Of a stretch of 64,000 nucleotides of DNA, positions 42,254-51,149 are shown piece by piece. The notes under the pieces are model-generated. The model searched no databases and was not told where the DNA came from. It saw only the letters and a list, made by a program, of their open reading frames with translations. Numbering within the stretch: position 1 is the first letter of the stretch; each line of letters starts with the position of its first letter. The translations under genes and the position numbers were made by a program. The stretch is from Adhaeribacter terrigena (GTDB lineage Bacteria; Bacteroidota; Bacteroidia; Cytophagales; Hymenobacteraceae): NCBI RefSeq assembly GCF_016623615.1, contig NZ_JAEHFX010000007.1, positions 124,001-188,000 of the forward strand, given 5' to 3'.

Positions 42254-42667
42254 ATGGGTAAATTAGCCGAAATAAAAACCAAAGAAAACACCGCCAGCGT
42301 GGAAGACTTTATCAATTCCATTCCGGACGAAACCAAACGCCAAGACAGTTTCCGCATCTTGGAATTAATGCAAAAGGCATCCGGCGAAACGGCTAAAATG
42401 TGGGGAGCTTCGATGATCGGGTTTGGTAATAAGATCTACAAAAGCCCGACATCCGGCCGGGAAGTTGCCTGGTTTAAAATGGGTTTTGCGCCGCGAAAAG
42501 CCAACCTTTCTTTTCACCTCCTTAACCTGAAGCAACACGCCGCCGCCCTGGAAAAATTGGGTAAACACAAAACCGGCGAAGGTTGTCTGTACATCAATAA
42601 ACTGGCCGATGTGAACCTGACCGTTTTAGAGGAAATAATTAACGCGACTGCTAAAAATGAGCACTAA
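42254..42667 (+). CDS. DUF1801 domain protein
   Basis: A 137-residue cytosolic protein. The motifs EDFINSIPDETKRQDSFRIL, ETAKMWGASMIGFG, WFKMGFAPRKANLSFHLL and KTGEGCLYINKLADV are those of DUF1801. The fold is found in many bacteria; function is unknown. It overlaps the following DUF4256 gene by 11 bases, so the two are translationally coupled. Confidence 0.88.
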   Translation: MGKLAEIKTKENTASVEDFINSIPDETKRQDSFRILELMQKASGETAKMWGASMIGFGNKIYKSPTSGREVAWFKMGFAPRKANLSFHLLNLKQHAAALEKLGKHKTGEGCLYINKLADVNLTVLEEIINATAKNEH

Positions 42668-43220
42668 AAAGGAATTGCCGGAAGAGCAAAGGAACGAACT
42701 GCTCCGCGTTTTGAAAGCCCGTTTCGAGAAAAACCAGAACCGCCATAAGGGAATTGCGTGGGCCGACGTTCAGGCCCGCCTGGAAGCGAATCCGGAAAAG
42801 CTGTGGAGCCTGGATGAAATGGAACTGACAGAAGGTGAGCCGGATGTGGTGGGTTTTGATGCCCAGACGCGCGAATACATTTTTTACGATTGCGCCGCCG
42901 AAAGTCCGAAAGGGCGCCGGAGTATTTGCTACGACCACGAAGCGCTGGAAAGCAGGAAAGAACATAAACCGAAAAACAGCGCGTTGGGAATGGCCGCGGA
43001 AATGGGCATCGAGATTTTAACCGAAGACCAATACCGGGAACTGCAGCAACTTGGCAAGTTCGATACGAAAACGTCGAGCTGGGTGAAAACGCCGGCGGCC
43101 ATCAGAGAACTGGGCGGGGCCCTCTTTTGCGACCGCCGCTACAACCAGGTTTTCACGTATCACAACGGGGCGGAATCTTACTATGCCGCCAGGGGATTTC
43201 GGGGTTCGTTGCGGGTTTGA
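42657..43220 (+). CDS. DUF4256 family protein
   Basis: A 187-residue protein matching DUF4256 by recall: LLRVLKARFEKNQNRHKGIAW, LWSLDEMELTEGEPDVVGFD, FYDCAAESPKGRRSICYD, ILTEDQYRELQQLGKFDTKT and the late RYNQVFTYHNGAESYYAARGF. The last part resembles a nucleic-acid or nucleotide pocket, but no function is known. It is the last gene of the mid-GC part of the island; the DNA becomes much more AT-rich after 43.25 kb. Confidence 0.85.
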   Translation: MSTKKELPEEQRNELLRVLKARFEKNQNRHKGIAWADVQARLEANPEKLWSLDEMELTEGEPDVVGFDAQTREYIFYDCAAESPKGRRSICYDHEALESRKEHKPKNSALGMAAEMGIEILTEDQYRELQQLGKFDTKTSSWVKTPAAIRELGGALFCDRRYNQVFTYHNGAESYYAARGFRGSLRV

Positions 43221-43387
43221 GTTCGTTGGTTTAAAGTTTTGAAGTCTCTCTTATTGAAAGGCTTTTGTTTCAATTTTGGTGTGTGGAGATTGAAATTCTG
43301 GATATTCTTTAGACTTTAGATGATGAATGATTTAAGTGGAATAATGTCTTCTATTTTTATTAAAAGGATTTAACTAAAGGTTTAATA

Positions 43388-44266
43388 ATGACAACTAAAG
43401 AAGAAATAGCAACTACTCTTATACGATATAACCATTCAGTAAAAATTCTAGGTCTAATTCTTGATCGAATAGAAGAAAAAAACTTTGATAATAATAGTTG
43501 GGTTACTTTTTCCGAAAAGATTGGGAAGAAATATTTAAACCAAGCTTTTACACTACAACAGGCTTTCACTAATGATCTTTACATAATTAAAGGAAATATT
43601 GAAGAAAGATTTTTTGATTTCTCTTCTATTTTTTCCCTATTAAGAGTCCAATTAGAAACCTATGCTGTTTTTTACCATTTATTTATCGACAATTGTAGCA
43701 TTGAAGAACGAATAATTCGATTTCGCCTTTGGCAACTCGATGGGTTAAAATCAAGACAAACATATTCTCAACCAGACGACGAAGAATTAAAACAAAAGCT
43801 GGAAAAAGAAAATGAAGATATTCAGCATTGTATTTCAGCTATTGAAGGAGTTAATTATTTTAAAACTTTAGAGGAGAAAAATAAATTATTTTTATTAAAG
43901 TTTGCGGCTTGGCGTTTCACAAACGAATCCCTAAAGAATAAGGACAATCAAAAAAAGAAGATTAGCATTAATCAAATGATAATGAATACTGGTTTAGATA
44001 AAGCCCATTTTGATGATTGGTATTCATATACTTCCACACATACACATACAACATATTGGAGTGTTGTTCAAAATGATAGTTTAGTTGAACAGGATAAAAT
44101 TACAATGGAATATGTTGCTCTAATGCAGGGAACCTTTATTACTTCATTCTTAATTAAAGATTTTTGCAAAATCTATAAAGTTGCACAAGATGTATTTAAT
44201 GCACTTCTTGAAAAAGATCAGAAATTAATTAACTCGTTTGAAAAAAGGGGAAAAAACAAACTATGA
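43388..44266 (+). CDS. All-helical protein, partner of FRG-domain gene
   Basis: A 292-residue protein, strongly alpha-helical and lacking membrane segments or a signal peptide. Visible landmarks are FSSIFSLLRVQLETYAVFYHLF (residues 78-99), which looks like a helical pair with a conserved Arg/Glu, IIRFRLWQLDGLKSR, and the histidine-rich stretch SYTSTHTHTTYWSVV near residue 220. The pattern is similar to DUF5677-type helical proteins, but I cannot claim a match. Its stop overlaps the start of the FRG gene by four bases (ATGA), so the pair is translationally coupled. The DNA is near 30-33% GC, far below the neighbours, a sign of recent transfer. Confidence 0.7.
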   Translation: MTTKEEIATTLIRYNHSVKILGLILDRIEEKNFDNNSWVTFSEKIGKKYLNQAFTLQQAFTNDLYIIKGNIEERFFDFSSIFSLLRVQLETYAVFYHLFIDNCSIEERIIRFRLWQLDGLKSRQTYSQPDDEELKQKLEKENEDIQHCISAIEGVNYFKTLEEKNKLFLLKFAAWRFTNESLKNKDNQKKKISINQMIMNTGLDKAHFDDWYSYTSTHTHTTYWSVVQNDSLVEQDKITMEYVALMQGTFITSFLIKDFCKIYKVAQDVFNALLEKDQKLINSFEKRGKNKL

Positions 44267-45519
44267 GAGAAATTTCAAATCTCGAATTAAAGATCCAACT
44301 CACAAATGAATACTTAAGAACAGGTGGAGTGGAAAAAATATTTGATGACGAGCTACTTCAAGATTTACAAAATGTAAGGTTTGACTTACACGGAAAGGCA
44401 ATTGAACAAACTATAACACCTAGGCTAAATGCCTTTATGCTAGCAATATTGGGATCACATACTTTACCACCCCTTGAGACTGAAAATCATATTTCTGAAT
44501 ATGATTCATTTGTACAAAAAAGCTCTTTTTTTGACCAACATAAAATTGATACAAAAAAAGAAGTGGATGAGTTAATTGAAAAATATAAAGACTCAAAAAG
44601 CATTCTATTCAGGGGACAAAGAGAAGCGAAATGGAGGCTATATAGCTCATTGCAGAGGTTCTGGGTTTGGGATAAGATGGGAAAAAGTAATGAGGAATAT
44701 TCTGCTTTCTTAAAAAATATAATAGCTGGCGGAAGGAAAGAATTTGAAACTGAAATCTCAAAAATTTTAAAAGAAATACATATAGACTCTCTAAATGATA
44801 TCTCTACCTTAGGTTTCTTACAGCATCACGATTGCCCAACTCCTTTACTTGATTGGACCTATAATTTTAAGACTGCTTTATTTTTTGGTGTAGATGGTCT
44901 CCAGAGAAATGATAGTCCTAAAGAAATCGATAAGTATTTCAGTATATATTTTATTGATGAGAAGCATTTTGAAAGTGCAGGAATGAGAACTTTGTTAAGT
45001 GATAGCTTACAAAAAATAAGTGAAGACTTAAAAAATGAGTTGATTTCCCAAATTGCAAAAAATGAAAAGCAACGGATTGAAATGACTAATCGCTTTAAAG
45101 AGAGAAGTTTTTTTGACAAAGATAAATTAACTGGCTCAGGTTTAATTAACCATATGACTAAAATAGAACATATGGTTAATATCCCAATTAGTTATTTTAG
45201 CGACAGAGATATTGATTCTGGCATTGCATTTTCTTTAACAAATAGTGAAAATATAAAGAAACAAGACGGAGTTTTTACTTGGAATGCACATTTTTCAAAA
45301 CCATTAGAGGTAATGGGAAATGAACAATATAGTGAAGCTAAACTTGAATCTGAACCTGTTGATTATAGATTCAGCGAATGCTTCAATGTAAACAAGGATT
45401 TATCAGATTATATTATGCAAAAACTTGCAGATGAAGGTATTTCAACGGAAACAATGTATCCTGACAATCATATAAATGCCAAACATATTTATGATCACAA
45501 TAAAAATATTAAATCATAA
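44263..45519 (+). CDS. FRG-domain protein, candidate defence effector
   Basis: A 418-residue cytosolic protein. The FRG domain is recognised by ILFRGQREAKWRLYSSLQR (FRGQ at residues 116-119) and by GFLQHHDCPTPLLDWTYNF followed by KTALFFGV (about 183-210). The name comes from the FRG motif; domain function is unknown, though such genes recur among phage-defence and toxin-like loci. An ~85-residue N-terminal extension and a ~200-residue C-terminal part surround it. The pair with the upstream helical gene, four-base overlap, low GC content and position in an accessory island all suggest a transferred two-gene system. Confidence 0.8.
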   Translation: MREISNLELKIQLTNEYLRTGGVEKIFDDELLQDLQNVRFDLHGKAIEQTITPRLNAFMLAILGSHTLPPLETENHISEYDSFVQKSSFFDQHKIDTKKEVDELIEKYKDSKSILFRGQREAKWRLYSSLQRFWVWDKMGKSNEEYSAFLKNIIAGGRKEFETEISKILKEIHIDSLNDISTLGFLQHHDCPTPLLDWTYNFKTALFFGVDGLQRNDSPKEIDKYFSIYFIDEKHFESAGMRTLLSDSLQKISEDLKNELISQIAKNEKQRIEMTNRFKERSFFDKDKLTGSGLINHMTKIEHMVNIPISYFSDRDIDSGIAFSLTNSENIKKQDGVFTWNAHFSKPLEVMGNEQYSEAKLESEPVDYRFSECFNVNKDLSDYIMQKLADEGISTETMYPDNHINAKHIYDHNKNIKS

Positions 45520-45570
45520 TTTTTAAATTCAAAGACATCAATCAGGTTGCATTTTCATAAGTAAAAACAA

Positions 45571-45612
45571 AAAAAATGGTTAAACCGCCTCTTCAGCAGT
45601 TTAACCATTTTT
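45571..45612. terminator. Bidirectional terminator between FRG gene and pheT
   Basis: A long stem AAAAAATGGTTAAAC / GTTTAACCATTTTT with a 13-base loop. It serves the convergent FRG gene and pheT. Confidence 0.9.
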
Positions 45613-45631
45613 CATTTTAAGCCCTTAAAAC

Positions 45632-48046
45632 TTACTTCCTGATAACCGCGCCGAGCTGCTTTTCGAACTGCTGCATCAGTCGGCTCATCGTGCTTTCGAT
45701 GGTTTTGTCGGTGAGGGTTTGCTGTTTGTCCAGGAGCGTGAAGCTGATGGCGATGGCTTTTTTACCGGCTTCAATTTTGTCGCCTTCGTACACGTCGAAC
45801 ACGTTAATGTCCTGGAGGAGTTTGCGTTCGGTGCGTTCTGCTATCTGTTTTACCTGCTCAAAGCTTACAGTTTTATCCAGCACCAGCGAAAGGTCGCGGC
45901 GCACTTCCGGGAACTTCGGCAGCTCTTCGAAAACGGCGTTGTCTTTGTAGTTGCGGGTTAAATACTCCCAGTTCAGTTCGGCGTACCAAACCGGCTCTTT
46001 TACGTCGGCTTGCTTGGCTACGGCGGCGTTTACCAGCCCGATGTGCGCCACGGTTACGTCGTTCTTCAGGTAGGTAATGCCATCCGATAAATACGCGTGT
46101 TCGGTTGGTTTGGTGCTGAAGTTGCGGGCGTTGAGTTTTACAAGTAAATTCTGTACCGTTTCAGCCAGTTCGTAGAACGAAGTTTTGGCCGAAGGCTGGC
46201 GCCAGGTTTCGGCGGCGGTGTTGCCGGTAGCAAATAAAACCAGCTGGTTCTGCTCTTTGTATTTGCCGTTTTCCTGCCAGTAAATTTTCCCGAACTCGTA
46301 CATCTTCAGGTCTTTCTGCTTCCGGTTAATGTTGCGGCGCAGCGTTTCGAGGCCCGAATAAACCAGCGTTTTGCGCATCACGTCCAGGTCTTCGGAATTG
46401 TAATTCAGAATGCGCACCAGACTTTCGTCGCGGTTATCGGTACCGTTTTCGTAGTATTTCGAATCGGTGAGCGAGTTGGTCATAATTTCGTGGAAACCCT
46501 GGCTCGAAAGCTGGTTGGCCACGGTGCTTTTCAGCACTTCCGGGTCCGGGTGCGGGAATTGCGCCAGGAAACTCGCCGACAAATTCGGTTTCAGCTCCAC
46601 ATGGTTGAAGCCGTAAATGCGCAGGATTTCTTCCACCACGTCGGCTTCGCGTTTCACGTCCACTTTGTGCGGCGGCACGCTCAGCTGCAGATGGCTTTCC
46701 GATTCGCCTTCAATTAAAATATTCAGGTCCGTGAGGATGCTTTTGATGCGCTCCACGCCAATGAACTGGCCAATTAAACGGTGTACGCGGTCGATGTTCA
46801 GCGCAATTTTGAAGTTCTCGATCGGCTGCGGATACACATCCACAATTTCGGAAGTAACTTCGCCGCCCGCAATTTCCTGGATGATGAGCGCCGCGCGTTT
46901 CAGGGCGAAAATGACCATATGCGGATCGGTGCCGCGCTCGTAACGGAACGAAGAATCGGTTTTGATACCGTGCCCCTGGGCCGTTTTGCGAATATGCTCC
47001 GGCTGAAAATATGCCGACTCCAGGAAAATATTGGTGGTTTCTTCGGTTACACCCGCTTTTTTACCGCCGAAAACGCCCGCAATTACCATTGGTTCTTCGG
47101 CGTTGCAGATCATCAGGTCGGTAGCGCGCAGTTTTCGTTCCACGCCATCTAAGGTTACAAACGTTTCGCCTTCGGTAGCTTCCTGAACGATTATCTTTTT
47201 ACCGGCAATTTTATCGGCATCGAAAGCGTGCATCGGCTGGCCCAGATCGTGCAGTACGTAATTGGTAGCATCTACCACGTTGTTTATCGGCGACAAGCCG
47301 ATGCTTTTCAAACGGTGCTGCAACCACTCCGGGCTCTCCCCTACTTTCACGCCACTAATGCTCACACCCGCATACCGCGGACAAGCTTCCGGGTTTCTAA
47401 CTTCAACTTCAATTGGCGCAGAGTTATTTTTAACGTGGAAGTTTCCAATGTTCGGCAGATTGGCTTCGGTTTTCAGCAAAGCCTGAAGATCCCGGGCCAC
47501 GCCAAAATGCGAAGCCGCATCGGCGCGGTTCGGGGTTAAACCAATTTCAAAAACGCTATCGGATTGCAGTCCAAAGTAATGCGCCGCCGCCGTGCCGTTC
47601 GGCAAATTCGTATCGAGCACCATAATTCCCGCGTGCGACGTTCCCAAACCAATCTCATCTTCCGCGCAGATCATCCCTTCGGAAGCCGCGCCGCGAATTT
47701 TCGATTTCTTGATCTTGAACGGTTCGCCGGAAGCCGGGTACAGCATCGCATTTTCCAACGCCACGACCACTTTCTGACCAGCCGCCACATTCGGCGCACC
47801 GCACACAATATTCTTTGGTTCAGCTTCGCCTACGTCTACCGTGGTAATGCTCAGTTTATCGGCATCCGGGTGTTTTTCGCAGGTTAAAACCTCGCCAATT
47901 ACAATTCCCTGCAAGCCACCTTTAATGCGGTCGTATTGTTCAATTCCTTCCACTTCCAGACCCGCGCCGGTCAGCAACGCGCCAACTTCTTCGGCAGGTT
48001 TATCGGTTTGGATGAATTGCTTAAGCCACTCGTATGATATCAGCAT
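45632..48046 (-). CDS. pheT: Phenylalanine--tRNA ligase beta subunit
   Basis: An 804-residue subunit of the tRNA-charging enzyme. It has the N-terminal tRNA-binding domain (VIGEVLTCEKHPDADKLSI, about 48-66), B3/B4 editing region, B5 domain (IALNIDRVHRLIGQFIG region) and C-terminal anticodon-binding FDX domain (FEELPKFPEVRRDLSLVLD). The frame is full length and intact. In Bacteroidota pheT is usually followed on the same strand by a small coiled-coil gene, zapA and rny. Here those lie 10 kb away, beyond the accessory island, and pheT has its own terminator. Confidence 0.97.
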   Translation of the reverse strand: MLISYEWLKQFIQTDKPAEEVGALLTGAGLEVEGIEQYDRIKGGLQGIVIGEVLTCEKHPDADKLSITTVDVGEAEPKNIVCGAPNVAAGQKVVVALENAMLYPASGEPFKIKKSKIRGAASEGMICAEDEIGLGTSHAGIMVLDTNLPNGTAAAHYFGLQSDSVFEIGLTPNRADAASHFGVARDLQALLKTEANLPNIGNFHVKNNSAPIEVEVRNPEACPRYAGVSISGVKVGESPEWLQHRLKSIGLSPINNVVDATNYVLHDLGQPMHAFDADKIAGKKIIVQEATEGETFVTLDGVERKLRATDLMICNAEEPMVIAGVFGGKKAGVTEETTNIFLESAYFQPEHIRKTAQGHGIKTDSSFRYERGTDPHMVIFALKRAALIIQEIAGGEVTSEIVDVYPQPIENFKIALNIDRVHRLIGQFIGVERIKSILTDLNILIEGESESHLQLSVPPHKVDVKREADVVEEILRIYGFNHVELKPNLSASFLAQFPHPDPEVLKSTVANQLSSQGFHEIMTNSLTDSKYYENGTDNRDESLVRILNYNSEDLDVMRKTLVYSGLETLRRNINRKQKDLKMYEFGKIYWQENGKYKEQNQLVLFATGNTAAETWRQPSAKTSFYELAETVQNLLVKLNARNFSTKPTEHAYLSDGITYLKNDVTVAHIGLVNAAVAKQADVKEPVWYAELNWEYLTRNYKDNAVFEELPKFPEVRRDLSLVLDKTVSFEQVKQIAERTERKLLQDINVFDVYEGDKIEAGKKAIAISFTLLDKQQTLTDKTIESTMSRLMQQFEKQLGAVIRK

Positions 48047-48096
48047 TTTGTTTCGATTTTTCGATGTTCGATTGTTCGAGGTTCGACTCTTTTAAG

Positions 48097-48117
48097 CTAA
48101 AAGGATAGCGTTTTTGG
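48097..48117 (-). repeat. Dispersed 35-bp repeat copy (AAAACGSTA family)
   Basis: Minus-strand core CAAAAACGCTATCCTTTTAG; lies just upstream of pheT and beside a GTCATTTCGA-type inverted pair. Confidence 0.75.
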
Positions 48118-48150
48118 TCGGACTTCTACTTTGTGTAATATACTTTATCC

Positions 48151-48252
48151 CGTCATTTCGACCAGCGGGAGAAATCTCCTGAGGAAGGTAGAGCAGCCAG
48201 AATAAAAGCTACTACCATTTTGAAGAGATCCCTCCTGCCGTCGGGATGACCG
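48151..48252. repeat. GTCATTYYGA-family inverted pair, gene-free
   Basis: The left arm CGTCATTTCGACCAGCGGGA and the right arm (minus strand) GGTCATCCCGACGGCAGGAG enclose about 45 bases. It is a short relative of the gene-carrying 35443-36028 element. Confidence 0.7.
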
Positions 48253-48316
48253 AAAAGCGTAAATGACGCAATTAATTAACCCGCAAAATTAGCTATTTCC
48301 GCAGAAAAATCCGGCT

Positions 48317-48937
48317 TTACTTGGTGAAGTTCTTTTCGCCGGCGGGAATTTTAACGGGTAAGCGGTTTTCCTGGGGCGGTACCGGGCAATTGTATTCAGC
48401 ATTATAGGCGCAGAAGGGATTGTAGGCTTTATTGAAATCTACCTCGATGCCGGCCGCATTGGTTCCGGGCATCGGCAGATCAATAAAACGGCCACCACCG
48501 TACGTTTCGAAGCCGTTGGTTTTATCAGTGAAAGGAACGAAAAGTTTGGGCTGGCCTTCTTCGTTTACTTTCTTGAAAAGCGTCAATTCGTAGGGTTTAT
48601 TTTCCAGTTCGAAGGTGGCTTTGCCGAATTTTAAAAATGCTTCAGGCTCACCGCCGGTCATTTGCATGGGGTAGGTTTCCGGGTTTTCGTAGACTTCCAG
48701 GTCGGCTAAGAACTTGTAATCCGGGTTGGCGGGGAAATAATCGAGGCTGTCGAATTTCGGGCGAACGCCTTCATCTAACGGAGAATTGCGGCCTTTGAAT
48801 TCGCGGTTCTTGGTTTTGCGTACCTGTTGAATGCTGCTCAGGTATTGGCTATTATCGAAGATCAGGTCATTGAGGAAATAAACGGCTATTACGCCGAGGC
48901 CCAGCAAGATGATCCAGGTTTTTAAGCTTAAACGCAT
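48317..48937 (-). CDS. DUF1684 family protein
   Basis: A 206-residue protein from the ATG at 48937, anchored by one N-terminal helix (LKTWIILLGLGVIAVYFLND). The DUF1684 region is clear: RNSPLDEGVRPKFDSLDYFPANPDY, KLFVPFTDKTNGFETYGGGRFID and DFNKAYNPFCAYNAEYNCP, PPQENRLPVKIPAGEK. The family is widespread but uncharacterised. A -7 element (minus strand, 48962-48969) overlaps the alternative TTG start, which supports the shorter version. Confidence 0.88.
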   Translation of the reverse strand: MRLSLKTWIILLGLGVIAVYFLNDLIFDNSQYLSSIQQVRKTKNREFKGRNSPLDEGVRPKFDSLDYFPANPDYKFLADLEVYENPETYPMQMTGGEPEAFLKFGKATFELENKPYELTLFKKVNEEGQPKLFVPFTDKTNGFETYGGGRFIDLPMPGTNAAGIEVDFNKAYNPFCAYNAEYNCPVPPQENRLPVKIPAGEKNFTK

Positions 48938-48961
48938 ACGGTTTTGGGTTATGAGTCCAGG

Positions 48962-48969
48962 CAAAGATA
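48962..48969 (-). promoter_or_regulatory. Likely -7 element of DUF1684 gene
   Basis: TATCTTTG on the minus strand matches TAnnTTTG, 25 bases before the ATG. A palindrome related to the one at 12639 lies just upstream (48974-49002). Confidence 0.5.
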
Positions 48970-48973
48970 CGAA

Positions 48974-49002
48974 AGTAGCGCAGGGTTTAAACCTGCGCTA
49001 CT
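48974..49002. repeat. Near-perfect palindrome (GTAGCGCAGG family)
   Basis: AGTAGCGCAGG-GTTTAAA-CCTGCGCTACT, an 11-bp stem with the same core as the perfect 34-bp palindrome at 12639-12672. Confidence 0.85.
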
Positions 49003-49068
49003 GTTCAAAATTCTGATAGCATCCCTAAAATCCTTTTCATCAACAAAATCCCTGAAATCGTGTTCAGA

Positions 49069-49788
49069 CTAAAGCAAACCTTCATCCGCAAAGCTGTAAT
49101 AATCGTTCTCCGTAAAAATAATGTGATCCAGCACCGGCATATCCAGCAGCAATCCGGCTTCTTTCGCTTTTTTGGTAAGGGTAATGTCGGCAGCGCTGGG
49201 TTTCGTGTTTCCGGAGGGATGATTATGGACCAGAATGATTGAACTGCAGCTGCTTTCTATTGCTTTCTTAAAAATAATCTTTGGGTCGGCTACCGTGCCG
49301 GCAATACCGCCGGAACTGATTTGGACTTTCTGCATCACCACATTGGCGCGGTTCAGTAGAATAATCCAGAATTCTTCGTGCGGCAGATCTAATAGTTGGG
49401 GCTTGATATAATTGTAAATATCGGTGCTACAAGTTATAGTAGTTCTTGCGGCAGCGGCGGTTTCTTTCCGGCGGCGGCCCAGTTCCAGGGCGCTGACAAT
49501 GGTGATGGCTTTGGCTTCGCCGATCCCTTTGATCTTTTTCAAATCTTTAATAGAAAGCTTCGCCAACGCGTTCAGGTCATTATCTACAGAACCCATGATC
49601 AGTTTTCCGACATCTACGGCGGTAAGTTTGGCGGTGCCTGATCCGATCAGGATGGCGATCAGCTCAGCATCGGACAAAGCCGCTCTGCCTTTTAACAATA
49701 ATTTTTCTCTGGGACGGTCGTCTTCGGCCCAGCTTTTTATGCCCAGGGTTGGCGCGTAAGCGGTAATTTGTAGCAGGTTTTCGGCCAT
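49069..49788 (-). CDS. radC: RadC-family JAB-domain protein
   Basis: A 239-residue protein with an N-terminal helix-hairpin-helix region (KKIKGIGEAKAITIVSALELG) and the C-terminal JAB/MPN metalloprotease-like domain. The metal motif is intact (ILVHNHPSGNTKPSAADI). Despite the name, a DNA-repair role is not established; the housekeeping full-length form here differs from the shorter copies on mobile elements. The start codon overlaps a dispersed 35-bp repeat copy (49788-49806). Confidence 0.93.
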   Translation of the reverse strand: MAENLLQITAYAPTLGIKSWAEDDRPREKLLLKGRAALSDAELIAILIGSGTAKLTAVDVGKLIMGSVDNDLNALAKLSIKDLKKIKGIGEAKAITIVSALELGRRRKETAAAARTTITCSTDIYNYIKPQLLDLPHEEFWIILLNRANVVMQKVQISSGGIAGTVADPKIIFKKAIESSCSSIILVHNHPSGNTKPSAADITLTKKAKEAGLLLDMPVLDHIIFTENDYYSFADEGLL

Positions 49789-49806
49789 AAAAGGATAGCG
49801 TTTTTG
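49788..49806 (-). repeat. Dispersed 35-bp repeat copy at radC start
   Basis: Minus-strand AACAAAAACGCTATCCTTTT ends in the ATG of radC, so the repeat occupies the position expected for the ribosome binding site. Confidence 0.7.
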
Positions 49807-49910
49807 TTCATGCGCCTAATGTTTTTAAATTGAAAATAGTTCAGCCCTTCCCTGAACTAGCAGAAAAAGCCCGCGTAAGCAATAAAAATTTTCAGGTTGA
49901 AGAATTTCAG

Positions 49911-51149
49911 ATGCAAAAACTGACCACCATTTTCCTTGCCGGGCTGCTGATTTTCCTGGTAGATCTTTACGTTTTTCAGGCAGTACGATTGGTTATGCAG
50001 GAGTTGCCGGGTACCGGCCAGGCTGCCATTACCGGTTTGTTTTGGGGCTGGTCGGCGTTTACGTTTATAACCCTGGTGCTGGCTTTGCTTTCGCGCGGCA
50101 CGCCGCCCACGCCTTTCCGCACGTATTGGGCCACGGTGCTTTTCATTGTTTTTGCATCGAAACTGGTGGTAATTCTGTTCCTTTTCCTGGAAGATACGTT
50201 GCGGCTGATGCTGTGGCTGATCCCGGACTTTCCCGGCGATTCAACGGCTGGTACTACGCCATTGCGAAGTCCTACCTGGAGCAAAGTAGCGTTACTGGCA
50301 GGGGCCATACCGTTTACCGCTTTTATTTATGGTATGGCCTTTGGCGCTTTTCATTATAAAATAAAACATATCCTGCTGACTTTTCCGAACCTGCCGCCAG
50401 CTTTTCAGGGTTTTAAAATGGTGCAGATCTCCGATTTACATACCGGGAGTTTTTCAACCAGAAAGCCGCTCGAAAAAGCAGTAAAACTGATCAATGCACA
50501 ACAAGCTGATGTGGTGTTCTTTACCGGCGATCTGGTGAATAACGTGGCCACGGAAGTTGAACCTTATATTCCGGTTTTAGGCCAATTACGCGCCAAGGAA
50601 GGAGTTTTTTCGGTGCTCGGCAACCACGATTACGGCGATTATGTACGCTGGCCCAACCGGTTGGCTAAAATAGAAAACCTGGAACGGCTCAAACACACCC
50701 ATGCGCGCATGGGCTGGCGGCTGCTCATAAACGAACACGTAAAACTGGAACGCAACGGAGAAAAGATTGGTATTCTGGGCGTAGAAAACTGGGGCAACCG
50801 CGCCGGCTTCCCCAAATATGGCAAACTCTATAAAGCGCATCAGGGAACCGAAGAGCTGCCCTTCAAAGTATTGCTCTCACACGATCCCTCGCACTGGGAC
50901 GGCGAAGTGAACACCAAATTCCCGGACGTAGACCTGATGCTTTCCGGGCATACGCATGGCATGCAGTTCGGCTTTAATTTCAAATTCTTCCGTTGGAGCC
51001 CGGTGCAATACGTGTATAAGCAATGGTCAGGTTTATACCGAAAAGGGTCACAATATTTATATGTAAACGTGGGCCTGGGCTTTCTGGGCTACCCGGGCAG
51101 GGTGGGATTCCGGCCGGAAATTACGGTTTTCGAACTTCGCCATAATTAG
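49911..51149 (+). CDS. Membrane-bound metallophosphoesterase
   Basis: A 412-residue protein from the ATG at 49911; an upstream extension depends on TTG at 49830 and adds 27 residues without family character. Four N-terminal membrane helices are followed by a calcineurin-type domain with all five metal motifs: MVQISDLHTGS, FFTGDLVNN, LGNHDYGD, LLSHDPSHW and MLSGHTHGMQFG. This layout is that of the YkuE/YaeI-like phosphohydrolases, some of which act on lipid A precursors or other phosphodiesters. The active site would face the cytosol or periplasm depending on helix topology. Monocistronic. Confidence 0.9.
   Translation: MQKLTTIFLAGLLIFLVDLYVFQAVRLVMQELPGTGQAAITGLFWGWSAFTFITLVLALLSRGTPPTPFRTYWATVLFIVFASKLVVILFLFLEDTLRLMLWLIPDFPGDSTAGTTPLRSPTWSKVALLAGAIPFTAFIYGMAFGAFHYKIKHILLTFPNLPPAFQGFKMVQISDLHTGSFSTRKPLEKAVKLINAQQADVVFFTGDLVNNVATEVEPYIPVLGQLRAKEGVFSVLGNHDYGDYVRWPNRLAKIENLERLKHTHARMGWRLLINEHVKLERNGEKIGILGVENWGNRAGFPKYGKLYKAHQGTEELPFKVLLSHDPSHWDGEVNTKFPDVDLMLSGHTHGMQFGFNFKFFRWSPVQYVYKQWSGLYRKGSQYLYVNVGLGFLGYPGRVGFRPEITVFELRHN

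Noticed and set aside
49069-49788. radC as a sign of a mobile element or prophage
   Set aside because: It is the full-length chromosomal form with helix-hairpin-helix region and no phage or plasmid genes nearby.
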